Shown: piece by piece, positions 26,099 through 34,027 of the stretch
How the letters are laid out: each line of letters begins with the position of its first letter
How positions within the stretch are numbered: the first letter of the stretch is position 1
Origin: Methylotenera_A sp031422335
Lineage (GTDB): Bacteria > Pseudomonadota > Gammaproteobacteria > Burkholderiales > Methylophilaceae
Direction: 5' to 3'
Length of the DNA stretch: 64,000 nt
Assembly: GCA_031422335.1 (NCBI GenBank)
Contig: JANOQW010000022.1
Location: forward strand, 3,707-67,706
The notes under the pieces: model-generated
Seen by the model: the letters and a program-made list of their open reading frames with translations, nothing else
What the model was told of the DNA's origin: nothing
Databases searched by the model: none
Translations under genes and position numbers: made by a program

Positions 26099-27382
26099 AT
26101 GCCATTGATTCAAACAAGCCCTGTATTAAAAGCGCTTGCAATTGCTGCCTGTGTTTTACTGCCTTGGAACGCTACCGCGATTAACCACGGCAGCATGACA
26201 GACCAATTGCTGGCTAAAAAATTGGGCAATAATGTGGTCGAAAGCTTGCTGGTTAAAAGCTTGCTAGAAATTACCGAAGGCAAAAATAAACAAGCTTTTA
26301 ACACGGTAAATGAGCTGATTCGCACTGCGCCAAATTTTAAACTAGCTTATTTAATCCGTGGCGATTTGCTCACCGCACAAGGCCGCGGTTTGGCCGCGTT
26401 TGGTGACTCTAGCGCAAATGCTGATGCTGCCACCAGCAAAGACGAGCTAAACGGCCTGCGCGATGAGGCACGCACGCGCATTGAGTACTATTTATCTACT
26501 AAAAAAGTAGCGCAACAACCTAATTTACTGGTGCAATTTGGCGCTGGTCAATCGCATTTAATTGTGGTGGATACTGCAAAATCACGCTTATTTGTGTACA
26601 AAAAAGTCGATGACGGTTTGCAATATGTGGCGGATTACTACGTGACAATAGGCAAAAATGGCGCCAACAAACAAGCAGAAGGTGATAAACGCACGCCGCT
26701 GGGATTATATTTTGCCAGCGCCAAACTCAACCGTCAGTTGGATGATTTTTATGGCGACGGGGCCTACCCACTGAATTACCCAAATGAGCTAGACCAGCAC
26801 CAGAATAAAAACGGCTCTGGTATTTGGCTGCATGGTACGCCCACAGACACTTACAGCCGCCCGCCACGCGCCAGCGATGGCTGTGTGGTATTGAGCAACC
26901 CTGATTTAATTGCGCTGGCGCCAATTTTAAAAGCTGGCAGAGTACCTGTGGTGATTGCCGATAATTTGGAGTGGCTAGAAAAAGACGCTGCGCAAAATAA
27001 GCTTGAGGCACAAACTGCCGACAAACAAGCGTTAGAAAACGCACTAGAAGATTGGCGTAAAGATTGGGTATCACAAAATACCGATGCTTATTTAAGCCAC
27101 TATTCTAAAAAGTTTTTCTACAGCGATGGTGGCTTGCAAAAATGGAGCGATTACAAACGTGGCATTCAGGCAGCCAAACCAAAAGTGGCGATTCAAATTA
27201 ACGATGTCAGCATGTTTGGCTACCCAGGCGAGCACAAAGCGCATGGCTTGAGTGAGCCGATGGTGGTGGTGAATTTTGAGCAAGATTTTAGAAGTCCCAG
27301 TTTGCAAAACAAAATGCGCAAACGCCAATATTGGATCAACGAAAATAATAGCTGGAAAATTATCTACGAAGGCGCTGGCTAA
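26099..27382 (+). CDS. L,D-transpeptidase (YkuD) with C-terminal NTF2-like domain
   Basis: A 427-residue exported protein. After the signal peptide (cleavage near residue 26) come helical repeats (about 30-130), then a YkuD catalytic domain (about 155-290): IWLHGTP (about 240-246) supplies the histidine and ASDGCVVLSN (about 259-268) the catalytic cysteine, the canonical HG...SxGC signature. Residues ~310-427 form an NTF2-like domain (LEDWRKDWVSQNTDAYLSHYS...ENNSWKIIYEG). L,D-transpeptidases make 3-3 cross-links or attach proteins to peptidoglycan. The pair with the upstream TPR-NTF2 gene, 50 bp apart, is probably an operon. Confidence 0.9.
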   Translation: MPLIQTSPVLKALAIAACVLLPWNATAINHGSMTDQLLAKKLGNNVVESLLVKSLLEITEGKNKQAFNTVNELIRTAPNFKLAYLIRGDLLTAQGRGLAAFGDSSANADAATSKDELNGLRDEARTRIEYYLSTKKVAQQPNLLVQFGAGQSHLIVVDTAKSRLFVYKKVDDGLQYVADYYVTIGKNGANKQAEGDKRTPLGLYFASAKLNRQLDDFYGDGAYPLNYPNELDQHQNKNGSGIWLHGTPTDTYSRPPRASDGCVVLSNPDLIALAPILKAGRVPVVIADNLEWLEKDAAQNKLEAQTADKQALENALEDWRKDWVSQNTDAYLSHYSKKFFYSDGGLQKWSDYKRGIQAAKPKVAIQINDVSMFGYPGEHKAHGLSEPMVVVNFEQDFRSPSLQNKMRKRQYWINENNSWKIIYEGAG

Positions 27383-27439
27383 GCAGTATTGCCTGTATCA
27401 ACAACATACTATATCAACAACATTCTGGAATTTAACACA

Positions 27440-28036
27440 ATGCAACGCTTTAAAAGCTTTTTAGTCATTTTATTGACTGCCCTAGCAACCAATATCCATG
27501 CGGCCTCCAGCGCGCCCACAAATACGTCGCCAACGGTTGTATTTGAAACATCGCAAGGCAACTTTACGGTAGAACTTTACCCTGAAAAAGCGCCCAAAAC
27601 GGTAGCCAATTTTTTGCAATATGTAAAAGATGGCTTTTATGAAAACACCATTTTTCACCGCGTGATTAACCGTTTTATGATTCAAGGTGGTGGCTTTGAG
27701 CGTGACATGACAGAAAAAAATACGCGTGCGCCAATTGTGAATGAAGCTGGCAACGGCTTACTAAACGAAGTGGGTACCATTGCCATGGCCCGCACCATGG
27801 ATCCAGACTCAGCCACCGCACAATTTTTTGTGAATTTAAACGATAACCAATTTTTAAACTACACTCGGCCAGACCCGGAGTCAATAGGCTATTGTGTGTT
27901 TGGTAAAGTTACCAGTGGCTTAGACGTAATACAAAAAATTGGTGTGGTGCAGACCACTTTCATTGGCAGAAATGCTGATGTACCGGTTAAGGCCATCACC
28001 ATTAAAAGCGTAAAACTGCTAGAAGCCGCTAAATAG
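27440..28036 (+). CDS. Periplasmic peptidyl-prolyl cis-trans isomerase (cyclophilin)
   Basis: A 198-residue cyclophilin with a signal peptide. The domain shows the family core FHRVINRFMIQGGGFERDM (about residues 72-90), NEAGNGLLNEVGTIAMART and ATAQFFVNLNDN. I chose ATG 27440: it gives a proper signal peptide (MQRFKSFLVILLTALATNIHA, cleavage at IHA-AS), whereas the frame extends upstream to a TTG at 27389. The cleavage region of the signal peptide is encoded by a copy of the 37-bp palindrome. The next gene is its cytoplasmic paralogue, the two being a visible duplication. Confidence 0.93.
   Translation: MQRFKSFLVILLTALATNIHAASSAPTNTSPTVVFETSQGNFTVELYPEKAPKTVANFLQYVKDGFYENTIFHRVINRFMIQGGGFERDMTEKNTRAPIVNEAGNGLLNEVGTIAMARTMDPDSATAQFFVNLNDNQFLNYTRPDPESIGYCVFGKVTSGLDVIQKIGVVQTTFIGRNADVPVKAITIKSVKLLEAAK
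27478..27514 (+). repeat. 37-bp palindromic repeat, in-frame copy in cyclophilin signal peptide
   Basis: About 30 of 37 positions match; the run ACCAATATCCATGCGGCCT is identical to the intergenic copy at 15089 over 19 bases. In frame it encodes ALATNIHAASSA, including the signal-peptidase I cleavage site. Confidence 0.65.
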
Positions 28037-28088
28037 AACACTTTTAAGCTTCAATTTTCATTCAATATTTAATTTTTAAGGATTTACT

Positions 28089-28580
28089 TTGGTTAAACTT
28101 AGCACCAATTTTGGCGATATTACGCTTGAACTAGACGCAGAAAAAGCACCAATAACTGTCGCCAATTTTTTGCAATATGTAGAAAGTGGTTTTTATGATG
28201 GCGTGATTTTTCACCGCGTGATTAATGGCTTTATGATTCAAGGTGGCGGTTTTGATGCCGACATGAATCAGAAAAAAACCAAAGGCGAAATTAAAAATGA
28301 AGCCGATAACGGCTTAAGTAACGATAAATATACCGTTGCCATGGCACGCACCTCAATTCCAGATTCTGCCAGCAGCCAGTTTTTTATTAACGGTACGGAT
28401 AACGACTTTTTAAACCACACTGGCAAAACGGCCAGCGGCTGGGGTTATTGCGTATTCGGCAAAGTGGTTGCAGGCATGGACGTAGTGGATAAAATGAGCA
28501 AAGTCAAAACCACCAGCAAAGCTGGCCACCGTGATGTGCCTGCTGACGCGGTAATCATCGAAAAAGCTAGCCAGGTTTAA
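28089..28580 (+). CDS. ppiB: Cytoplasmic peptidyl-prolyl cis-trans isomerase B
   Basis: A 163-residue cyclophilin without a signal peptide; catalyses proline isomerisation. Core motifs: GVIFHRVINGFMIQGGGFD (about residues 39-57), NDKYTVAMARTSIPDSASSQFFIN (about 78-101), GWGYCVFGKVV. It uses a TTG start at 28089 with AAGGA 7 bases upstream; the protein then begins VKLSTNFGDITLEL exactly like E. coli PpiB. About 60% of positions are shared with the preceding periplasmic cyclophilin by eye. Followed by lpxH, a conserved order. Confidence 0.95.
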   Translation: MVKLSTNFGDITLELDAEKAPITVANFLQYVESGFYDGVIFHRVINGFMIQGGGFDADMNQKKTKGEIKNEADNGLSNDKYTVAMARTSIPDSASSQFFINGTDNDFLNHTGKTASGWGYCVFGKVVAGMDVVDKMSKVKTTSKAGHRDVPADAVIIEKASQV

Positions 28581-28612
28581 CTTTTATATTGTTTAGCCTT
28601 TAAAATGTGGGC

Positions 28613-29335
28613 ATGAATCACAGCTTATTTATCTCAGATTTGCACTTATGTGATTCTCGCCCGCACATCACTGCGGCGTTTATTGAGTTTTTAGAAAGCA
28701 CCGCTAGCCAAGCCCAAGCGCTATATATTTTAGGCGATTTGTTCGAGTATTGGGCAGGCGATGATGCTATCGAATTACCTGCCCTGCAGCCTAGCATCCA
28801 TGCGCTTCGCAGCCTTGCCAAAACGACTCCAGTGTATTTTATGGCAGGCAATCGCGATTTTTTAATCGGGTCTAGTTTTGTTACGGCAACTGGTATCACC
28901 ATTCTGCCCGACCCAAGTTTGTTAAATTTGTATGGCAAGCGCGTGTTGCTTAGCCACGGTGATGCATTGTGTACCGATGACACTGCTTACCAAACTTTTA
29001 GGCAAGAAGTGCGTAGTGCTAACTGGCAACAGCAATTTTTAAGTCAGCCTTTAGAAAACCGTATCGCCTATATTGAGCAACTGCGCGTACAAAGCGAGCA
29101 AGCAAAATCCAGCAAATCGATGCAGATTATGGATGTGAATAATGCAGCGGCTGAAGGTTTACTGAAGCAATATGATTACCCACCGCTATTTATTCATGGC
29201 CATACGCATCGCCCAAAGACGCATGAATACTTGCTTGCAGGGCATGCCTGCAAACGGGTGGTGCTGGGCGATTGGTACGAGCAAGGCAGTTATTTAAAAT
29301 TAAGCGAAAACGGTTGTGAAGCCATTAAGCTGTAA
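28613..29335 (+). CDS. lpxH: UDP-2,3-diacylglucosamine diphosphatase
   Basis: A 240-residue metallophosphoesterase that produces lipid X in lipid A synthesis, so the cell makes LPS. Metal-site motifs are SDLHL (residues 6-10), GDLFEYWAGDD (about 39-49), GNRDFLIG (about 79-86), SHGD and HGHTHRP (about 195-201). ATG 28613 is preferred over the in-frame GTG two codons upstream. Residues about 56-68 (PALQPSIHALRSL) coincide with a weak match to the 37-bp palindrome. Confidence 0.95.
   Translation: MNHSLFISDLHLCDSRPHITAAFIEFLESTASQAQALYILGDLFEYWAGDDAIELPALQPSIHALRSLAKTTPVYFMAGNRDFLIGSSFVTATGITILPDPSLLNLYGKRVLLSHGDALCTDDTAYQTFRQEVRSANWQQQFLSQPLENRIAYIEQLRVQSEQAKSSKSMQIMDVNNAAAEGLLKQYDYPPLFIHGHTHRPKTHEYLLAGHACKRVVLGDWYEQGSYLKLSENGCEAIKL
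28780..28816 (+). repeat. Weak match to the 37-bp palindrome inside lpxH
   Basis: About 24 of 37 positions match: TGCCCTGCA at the left arm and ATCCATGCG in the loop are intact, the right arm is degraded. It reads PALQPSIHALRSL, in the same frame as the other forward copies. It may be coincidence. Confidence 0.25.
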
Positions 29336-29342
29336 AAACCAA

Positions 29343-29615
29343 ATGGCTAAAAAATTACTCATTTGCACCAACTACCGCGCCAACCCCAACAATCCCTCTT
29401 GCGGCGCACGCCACAGCCAATTGGTGCTAGATGCTTTAAAAATGGAATTTGCTGAAAAAAAAATGGTGATTGAAATAGAAGAATCGCCCTGCATGGGCTA
29501 TTGCAACGTGGGGCCAAACGCACGTTTGACGCCGAATGGGGCATTTTTTCATGGCTTATCAGCCACAAAGTTGGCAAAACTAATTAAAGCAGCCAAAAAA
29601 TTTAGTGCAGACTAG
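29343..29615 (+). CDS. Thioredoxin-like [2Fe-2S] ferredoxin
   Basis: A 90-residue protein related to the 2Fe-2S subunit of NADH dehydrogenases (NuoE C-terminal/thioredoxin-like ferredoxin fold). The four cysteine ligands are seen as CTNYRANPNNPSC (residues 9-21) and PCMGYCNVGPN (about 51-61). Start ATG 29343, 5 bases after the lpxH stop codon, so it is co-transcribed; in-frame codons upstream overlap lpxH and are unlikely to be used. Redox partner unknown. Confidence 0.85.
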   Translation: MAKKLLICTNYRANPNNPSCGARHSQLVLDALKMEFAEKKMVIEIEESPCMGYCNVGPNARLTPNGAFFHGLSATKLAKLIKAAKKFSAD

Positions 29616-29632
29616 ACTTAATCAGGCTAAGT

Positions 29633-31249
29633 TTAGTTAACCAAATAGCCAGGAATATTCGCCTCAACCACTTCATCCATTTGCTCAGACTCTAAAAACT
29701 TCTCGGCATAACGTAAATAGATTTTTTCGCGGATAAATAAATCAAAAATGTCCGGGTCAATGTGGTTATCTAGTCGCATTTTTCCTAAAATCGTTAAGGT
29801 TTCAGACAGTGTTTTGGCTTTTTTGTAAGGTCTATCTTTTGAAGTCAGCGCCTCAAATATGTCGGCGATGCCCATCATGCGCGCGGGTATCGACATCTGT
29901 TCCCGCGTTAGCCCTTTTGGGTAACCTTTGCCATCCATGCGCTCGTGATGGCCGCCTGCATATTCAGGCACGCGGCGCAGCTCTTTCGGGTAAGGCAGCG
30001 CCTCCAGCATATTAATCGTCACTACAATGTGGTTATTAATCACGGTGCGCTCTTCTGGCGTTAAGGTGCCGCGCTCAATCGTCAGGTTATACACTTCGTT
30101 CTCGGTTAAAAATTTAACCGATTGGCCAGAATCGTTTTTGTACTCATATTTGGCAATGTCTTTCACGCGCTGTATATCTTCTGGCTTCATAAACTCGGTG
30201 CCAAAATTGACCTTGCGAATAAAGTTTTTATCGTCATCCAACTGTTTTTTAATCACATTAACATCATGCGTAATCTGCTTAATATTGGCAGGCTTGCCGC
30301 TCAGAAGCGCCTTGTGCAAATAAGTATTTTCGCGCTGAGTTTTAATCAACTCAAAGCGGTGATCTACCAGATGAATACGATCAAATATCGTTTCCAATTT
30401 AGTCGCTTTATCCATCACCGATTCTGGCGTCGTCACTTTGCCACAATCGTGCAGCCAAGCCGCGATATTCAGCTCGTAAATTTCTTTTTCGCTCATGGTA
30501 AAATCTTTAAGCGCACCTTCATTTGTTGCAATCGCCGCCTTAGCTAACATCATCGTCAGCTCTGGTACGCGTTGGCAATGGCCGCCCGTGTAGGGTGATT
30601 TCTCATCAATCGCATCGGCGATGAGCTTAATAAAAGATTCGAATAAATGCTTTAAGCCTGCAATTAAATTATGATTAGTTAGCGCCACTGCTGCTTGTGA
30701 GGCCAGTGATTCGACTAGCCTTTGGTGTGAGTCAGAAAAAGCGATAATTTGCTTGGTATTAGGGTCAATCGCGTTAATCAGTTGCAAAATGCCAATAATC
30801 TCATTTTCGTGGCTTTTCATTGGCACCGTTAAAAATGATTTTGAGCGATAGCCGGTTTTTTCATCAAACTTACGCGTACCAGAAAAATCAAACCCTTCGG
30901 TTAAATAGGCATCAGCAATATTCACCGTTTTAGCGTTGACCACGCTGTAAGCCGCTACCATATTGGTGTTTGGAGTACCGTTTTCTAGGTAAATGGGCAG
31001 CGGTGGAAAAGTAATTTCTTTGCCAGTGGTGCCCCCCATGGCAATACCTAAGCTTTGCGTGCGCATAATCTCAAACTTTAGCTTGTTGTCTTCCGTCACC
31101 AAATACAAGGTACCGCCATCAGCATTGGTCAGCTCTTTTGCACCCAGCAGGATAACTTCCAACAATCGCTTATTATCATGCTCAGCAGATAGCGCAACGC
31201 CGATGCTATTAAGACGATCAAGCTGATTTAATAAGGCTAAAGCGGCCAT
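29633..31249 (-). CDS. GAF and HD-GYP domain protein (c-di-GMP phosphodiesterase-like)
   Basis: A 538-residue cytoplasmic protein. An N-terminal GAF sensor domain (about residues 10-190; VPMKSHENEIIGILQLINA) is followed by a HD-GYP domain: HDCGK near residue 266 and HHERMDGKGYPKGL near 431. Metal-binding residues are intact, so c-di-GMP hydrolysis is plausible. The spacing between HD and GYP is about 165 residues, roughly 100 more than usual, because a charged helical insert (about 290-390) splits the domain. It is the last gene of a PP2C-FHA-HD-GYP run (16 bp after FHA). Confidence 0.9.
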   Translation of the reverse strand: MAALALLNQLDRLNSIGVALSAEHDNKRLLEVILLGAKELTNADGGTLYLVTEDNKLKFEIMRTQSLGIAMGGTTGKEITFPPLPIYLENGTPNTNMVAAYSVVNAKTVNIADAYLTEGFDFSGTRKFDEKTGYRSKSFLTVPMKSHENEIIGILQLINAIDPNTKQIIAFSDSHQRLVESLASQAAVALTNHNLIAGLKHLFESFIKLIADAIDEKSPYTGGHCQRVPELTMMLAKAAIATNEGALKDFTMSEKEIYELNIAAWLHDCGKVTTPESVMDKATKLETIFDRIHLVDHRFELIKTQRENTYLHKALLSGKPANIKQITHDVNVIKKQLDDDKNFIRKVNFGTEFMKPEDIQRVKDIAKYEYKNDSGQSVKFLTENEVYNLTIERGTLTPEERTVINNHIVVTINMLEALPYPKELRRVPEYAGGHHERMDGKGYPKGLTREQMSIPARMMGIADIFEALTSKDRPYKKAKTLSETLTILGKMRLDNHIDPDIFDLFIREKIYLRYAEKFLESEQMDEVVEANIPGYLVN

Positions 31250-31264
31250 GCAATTAACAACACA

Positions 31265-32062
31265 TTACGCTAGAAAAAATTCCATCTTAACGCCCGCAAT
31301 ATCAATCACATCGTGGTCATTGAGCGCATGTGCTTGCAGGCCAATTTTTTGGCCATTGATAAATGGCACATTTTCACCTTCGACATGCGTAATAAAATAG
31401 CCATTAGGCCGCTTAGTAATCACCGCCACTTGGGCACCTGGTTTGCCCAGAGTAGTTAAAGCTTTATTTAACATCAGCTCACGGCCAGAATTAGCGCCAT
31501 TAAGCATCTGCAAACGCGCAATGACGGGAGTATTTTCTGCAGAGGCGGCTTTTGCAGTAACTGACTCACCTTTATCTGCTGGGTCTGCTTTTTCTAATAG
31601 TTCAACTTTATCTATAGGCGCATTAGCAACTTGTGGCTTGATTGATTCTACAATTGGTTCTGACGTCTTTTCATCAGTTTTTTCAGTAGCCTCACCCGCT
31701 ACCAGGCTAAGCTTGGCAGGTCGCATCACCACCGTGCTTTCAAAGCCAGCATGATTGGCAGGTAATTTAGCTTGGGCTGCATTAATATAGAGTAGTTGAT
31801 ATTTGCCAAATTCAATCACATCGTTGTGATGCAGCACATGCTTTTTGATGAGCTTAGTGTTCACCAATGTGCCGTTGGTGCTGTTCATGTCTTCTAAAAA
31901 GGAATCATTACCAATGGTAGTAATTGCCGCATGCTCACCGCTCACCGCTAGATTATCGATATGAATATCATTGGCGGGACGACGGCCAATGGTCATGCGT
32001 TCTTTGTTTAACTCAAACTCACCTAGCGAGTTGCCTTCTAACGAAAATTGTAACTTTGCCAT
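31265..32062 (-). CDS. FHA domain protein with a second degenerate FHA domain
   Basis: A 265-residue soluble protein. The N-terminal FHA domain (about residues 1-95) has every phosphothreonine-binding residue: MTIGRRPANDIHI, SGEHAAI, DMNSTNGTLVN. A Glu/Lys/Ala-rich linker (about 110-175) leads to a C-terminal FHA-like fold (about 175-265; LTTLGKPGAQVAVITKR...FINGQKI), which lacks the Ser/His pair and is unlikely to bind phosphopeptides. It lies between the PP2C phosphatase and the GAF/HD-GYP gene on the same strand, suggesting it reads a phosphorylation mark that the phosphatase erases. Confidence 0.88.
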   Translation of the reverse strand: MAKLQFSLEGNSLGEFELNKERMTIGRRPANDIHIDNLAVSGEHAAITTIGNDSFLEDMNSTNGTLVNTKLIKKHVLHHNDVIEFGKYQLLYINAAQAKLPANHAGFESTVVMRPAKLSLVAGEATEKTDEKTSEPIVESIKPQVANAPIDKVELLEKADPADKGESVTAKAASAENTPVIARLQMLNGANSGRELMLNKALTTLGKPGAQVAVITKRPNGYFITHVEGENVPFINGQKIGLQAHALNDHDVIDIAGVKMEFFLA

Positions 32063-32108
32063 AATTTACCTTAACCCATCATTGAACATTAAAAGTACTT
32101 TCTGATAA

Positions 32109-32939
32109 TTATTGTTTACTTTTAATCAGTTTTTTTACCCAACTGTTTTCAGTTTTAAATGGTTTTTCTATTGTTGCTATCACCACTGAAATATTATCTA
32201 AACCGCCATATTCATTGGCTTTTTCTACCAACTTTTCAGCTGCGGCTTCTATATCGTCTGCTTGCTCTCGCAAAATTTGTACAATTTCTGCATCACTCAA
32301 CAAATCAGATAAACCATCTGAGCACAGCAAGTATTTATCACCAAGCTCTACTGCGAGTTCTTGCAATTCTAGCTCAACCATTGGGTCTATGCCCAATGCG
32401 CGTGTGACTAAATTTTTATTTCTAGCAATTTTTGCCTGTGCTGTTGTAATTAAACCCGCATTAATCTGTTCCTGCACCAGCGAGTGGTCTTCTGTAATCT
32501 GTTCAAACGCTTCCGCACGCAATCTATACATGCGCGAATCACCAATGTGCCCAACGACTAGTTTATTATCTGTAAACACGCCCACAACCAAAGTGGTGCC
32601 CATGCCTGAACACTCCGGCTGCAGCTGCGCAATTTGGTAAATAGCAGCATTGGTTTTTTCTACTGCGTTAATTAGCATATTCGATGCTGGCAGCAAATCA
32701 GGCTCGGTTTTAAACAGCCGCGAGGTGCTTTGCATGGCTTCAGTCATTTCTGATGCAATCATCAATACGGCAATCTGGCTGGCCACTTCGCCCGCCTTAT
32801 AGCCTCCCATACCATCGGCTAGCAACACTAAGCCTATCGACAGGTCGCTGGCAACGGCATCTTCATTATGCTCACGCAGCATACCCACATGGCTCATACG
32901 CACAACTTTAATGGCTTTACTTACATTCATTGTCGCCAT
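32109..32939 (-). CDS. PP2C-type serine/threonine protein phosphatase
   Basis: A 276-residue PPM-family phosphatase. Metal- and catalysis-related motifs are LLADGMGGYKAGEVAS (about residues 36-51), VGHIGDSRMYRL (about 126-137), LCSDGLSDLLSD (about 202-213) and GGLDNISVVI (about 243-252). It is cytosolic, with no transmembrane part. FHA and GAF/HD-GYP genes follow on the same strand with gaps of about 46 and 16 bp. No Ser/Thr kinase is encoded in the window, so its substrates are unknown. Confidence 0.93.
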   Translation of the reverse strand: MATMNVSKAIKVVRMSHVGMLREHNEDAVASDLSIGLVLLADGMGGYKAGEVASQIAVLMIASEMTEAMQSTSRLFKTEPDLLPASNMLINAVEKTNAAIYQIAQLQPECSGMGTTLVVGVFTDNKLVVGHIGDSRMYRLRAEAFEQITEDHSLVQEQINAGLITTAQAKIARNKNLVTRALGIDPMVELELQELAVELGDKYLLCSDGLSDLLSDAEIVQILREQADDIEAAAEKLVEKANEYGGLDNISVVIATIEKPFKTENSWVKKLIKSKQ

Positions 32940-32995
32940 CCCACATTTTTAATAATGGCGCTTTAAACTAAAACTCTTGCGCCAAACTTCAACCA

Positions 32996-33493
32996 CTAAA
33001 CTCTTCTAGTAAACTCTTGTGGCCGCGCGCCAGCCGCCACTTTATCTAATACGCCATTAATGTACTTATGGCCATCGACACCGCCGTAAAGTTTTGCCAA
33101 CTCCACACCTTCGTTAATCGCTACCCGATAAGGAATACTCATATCAAACATCAGCTCGAACGATGAAATACGCAAAATTGCGTGCTCGACCGGGCTTAGC
33201 TCTTCGATTTTTCTATCAATAAAAATTGAAATTTGACTGTCTAGTTCGCTGATTTTCCCTGTAACGCCTTCAAGCAAAGCTTTAAAATAAGCTTCGTCAG
33301 CTTTAATATATTCGGGATCTTCTTTTGCGTCAGCAACAATCTGCTTCAACTCTGAAGCATTAATCATGCCACGATAAACGGCCTTCAACACGAGCTCACG
33401 CGATTTACGCCTATTTTGACTGAGCTTAGGTTTTTTAACGATTTTAACTTCGGTTTTTGCATCAGCCACGTTGTTGGCTCCTGTCGTAATCAT
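32996..33493 (-). CDS. nusB: Transcription antitermination factor NusB
   Basis: A 165-residue RNA-binding helical protein that works with NusE (S10) in rRNA antitermination. RRKSRELVLKAVYRGMI (about residues 27-43), SPVEHAILRISSFEL (about 95-109) and RVAINEGVELAKLYGG (about 116-131) are family landmarks. The N-terminal ~25 residues are a Lys-rich extension. Its start overlaps the ribH stop by 4 bp, the usual ribH-nusB coupling. thiL, which often follows, is absent here. Confidence 0.94.
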   Translation of the reverse strand: MITTGANNVADAKTEVKIVKKPKLSQNRRKSRELVLKAVYRGMINASELKQIVADAKEDPEYIKADEAYFKALLEGVTGKISELDSQISIFIDRKIEELSPVEHAILRISSFELMFDMSIPYRVAINEGVELAKLYGGVDGHKYINGVLDKVAAGARPQEFTRRV

Positions 33494-33951
33494 AACGCGC
33501 GTACCAAGTTGGCCATTTCAATCGCCACTTGCGCTGCTTCGGCACCTTTAACCAACACGCGCGCTAGCGCTTGCTCGTCATCTTCAGTGGTAAGCACCGC
33601 ATTGGCTACTGGCACACCTGTATTCAACTGAACCTCTGAAATGCCGCGTGCAGACTCGTTTGCCACCACTTCAAAGTGATAGGTTTCACCGCGAATAATC
33701 GCACCTAGCGCAATCAGTGCGTCATACTTTTCGCTCAATGCCATGTGTTGCAAAATAAGTGGCGTTTCCAATGCGCCAGGCACGGTGGCAATGCGAATAT
33801 CGGCTGCTTTTACGCCCAGCCTCATCAGCTCTGCATAACATGCTGACAGCAAACCATCGCAAATATCAGCATTAAAGCGCGACTGCACAATACCGATTTT
33901 TTTGCCTACCCCATTTAAATTAATGTCTATTTTGTTCACTGTTTCACTCAA
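33490..33951 (-). CDS. ribH: 6,7-dimethyl-8-ribityllumazine synthase
   Basis: A 153-residue enzyme of riboflavin synthesis that builds 6,7-dimethyl-8-ribityllumazine, assembling in icosahedral or pentameric form. Key blocks: IGIVQSRFNADICDGL (about residues 18-33), ATVPGALETPL (about 55-65), GAIIRGETYHFEVVANESARGI (about 82-103, with the catalytic histidine). The start is TTG 33951 with GAGAAAG upstream, or GTG 33939; no ATG is available. ribF, which uses its product, is elsewhere in the window. Confidence 0.94.
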   Translation of the reverse strand: MSETVNKIDINLNGVGKKIGIVQSRFNADICDGLLSACYAELMRLGVKAADIRIATVPGALETPLILQHMALSEKYDALIALGAIIRGETYHFEVVANESARGISEVQLNTGVPVANAVLTTEDDEQALARVLVKGAEAAQVAIEMANLVRAL

Positions 33952-34027
33952 TGCTTTCTCGATAAGTGCTAAAAAATGCTATTTTACCTGATTAACACTG
34001 ACACTAATTGTCAATATGAATAGGCTG

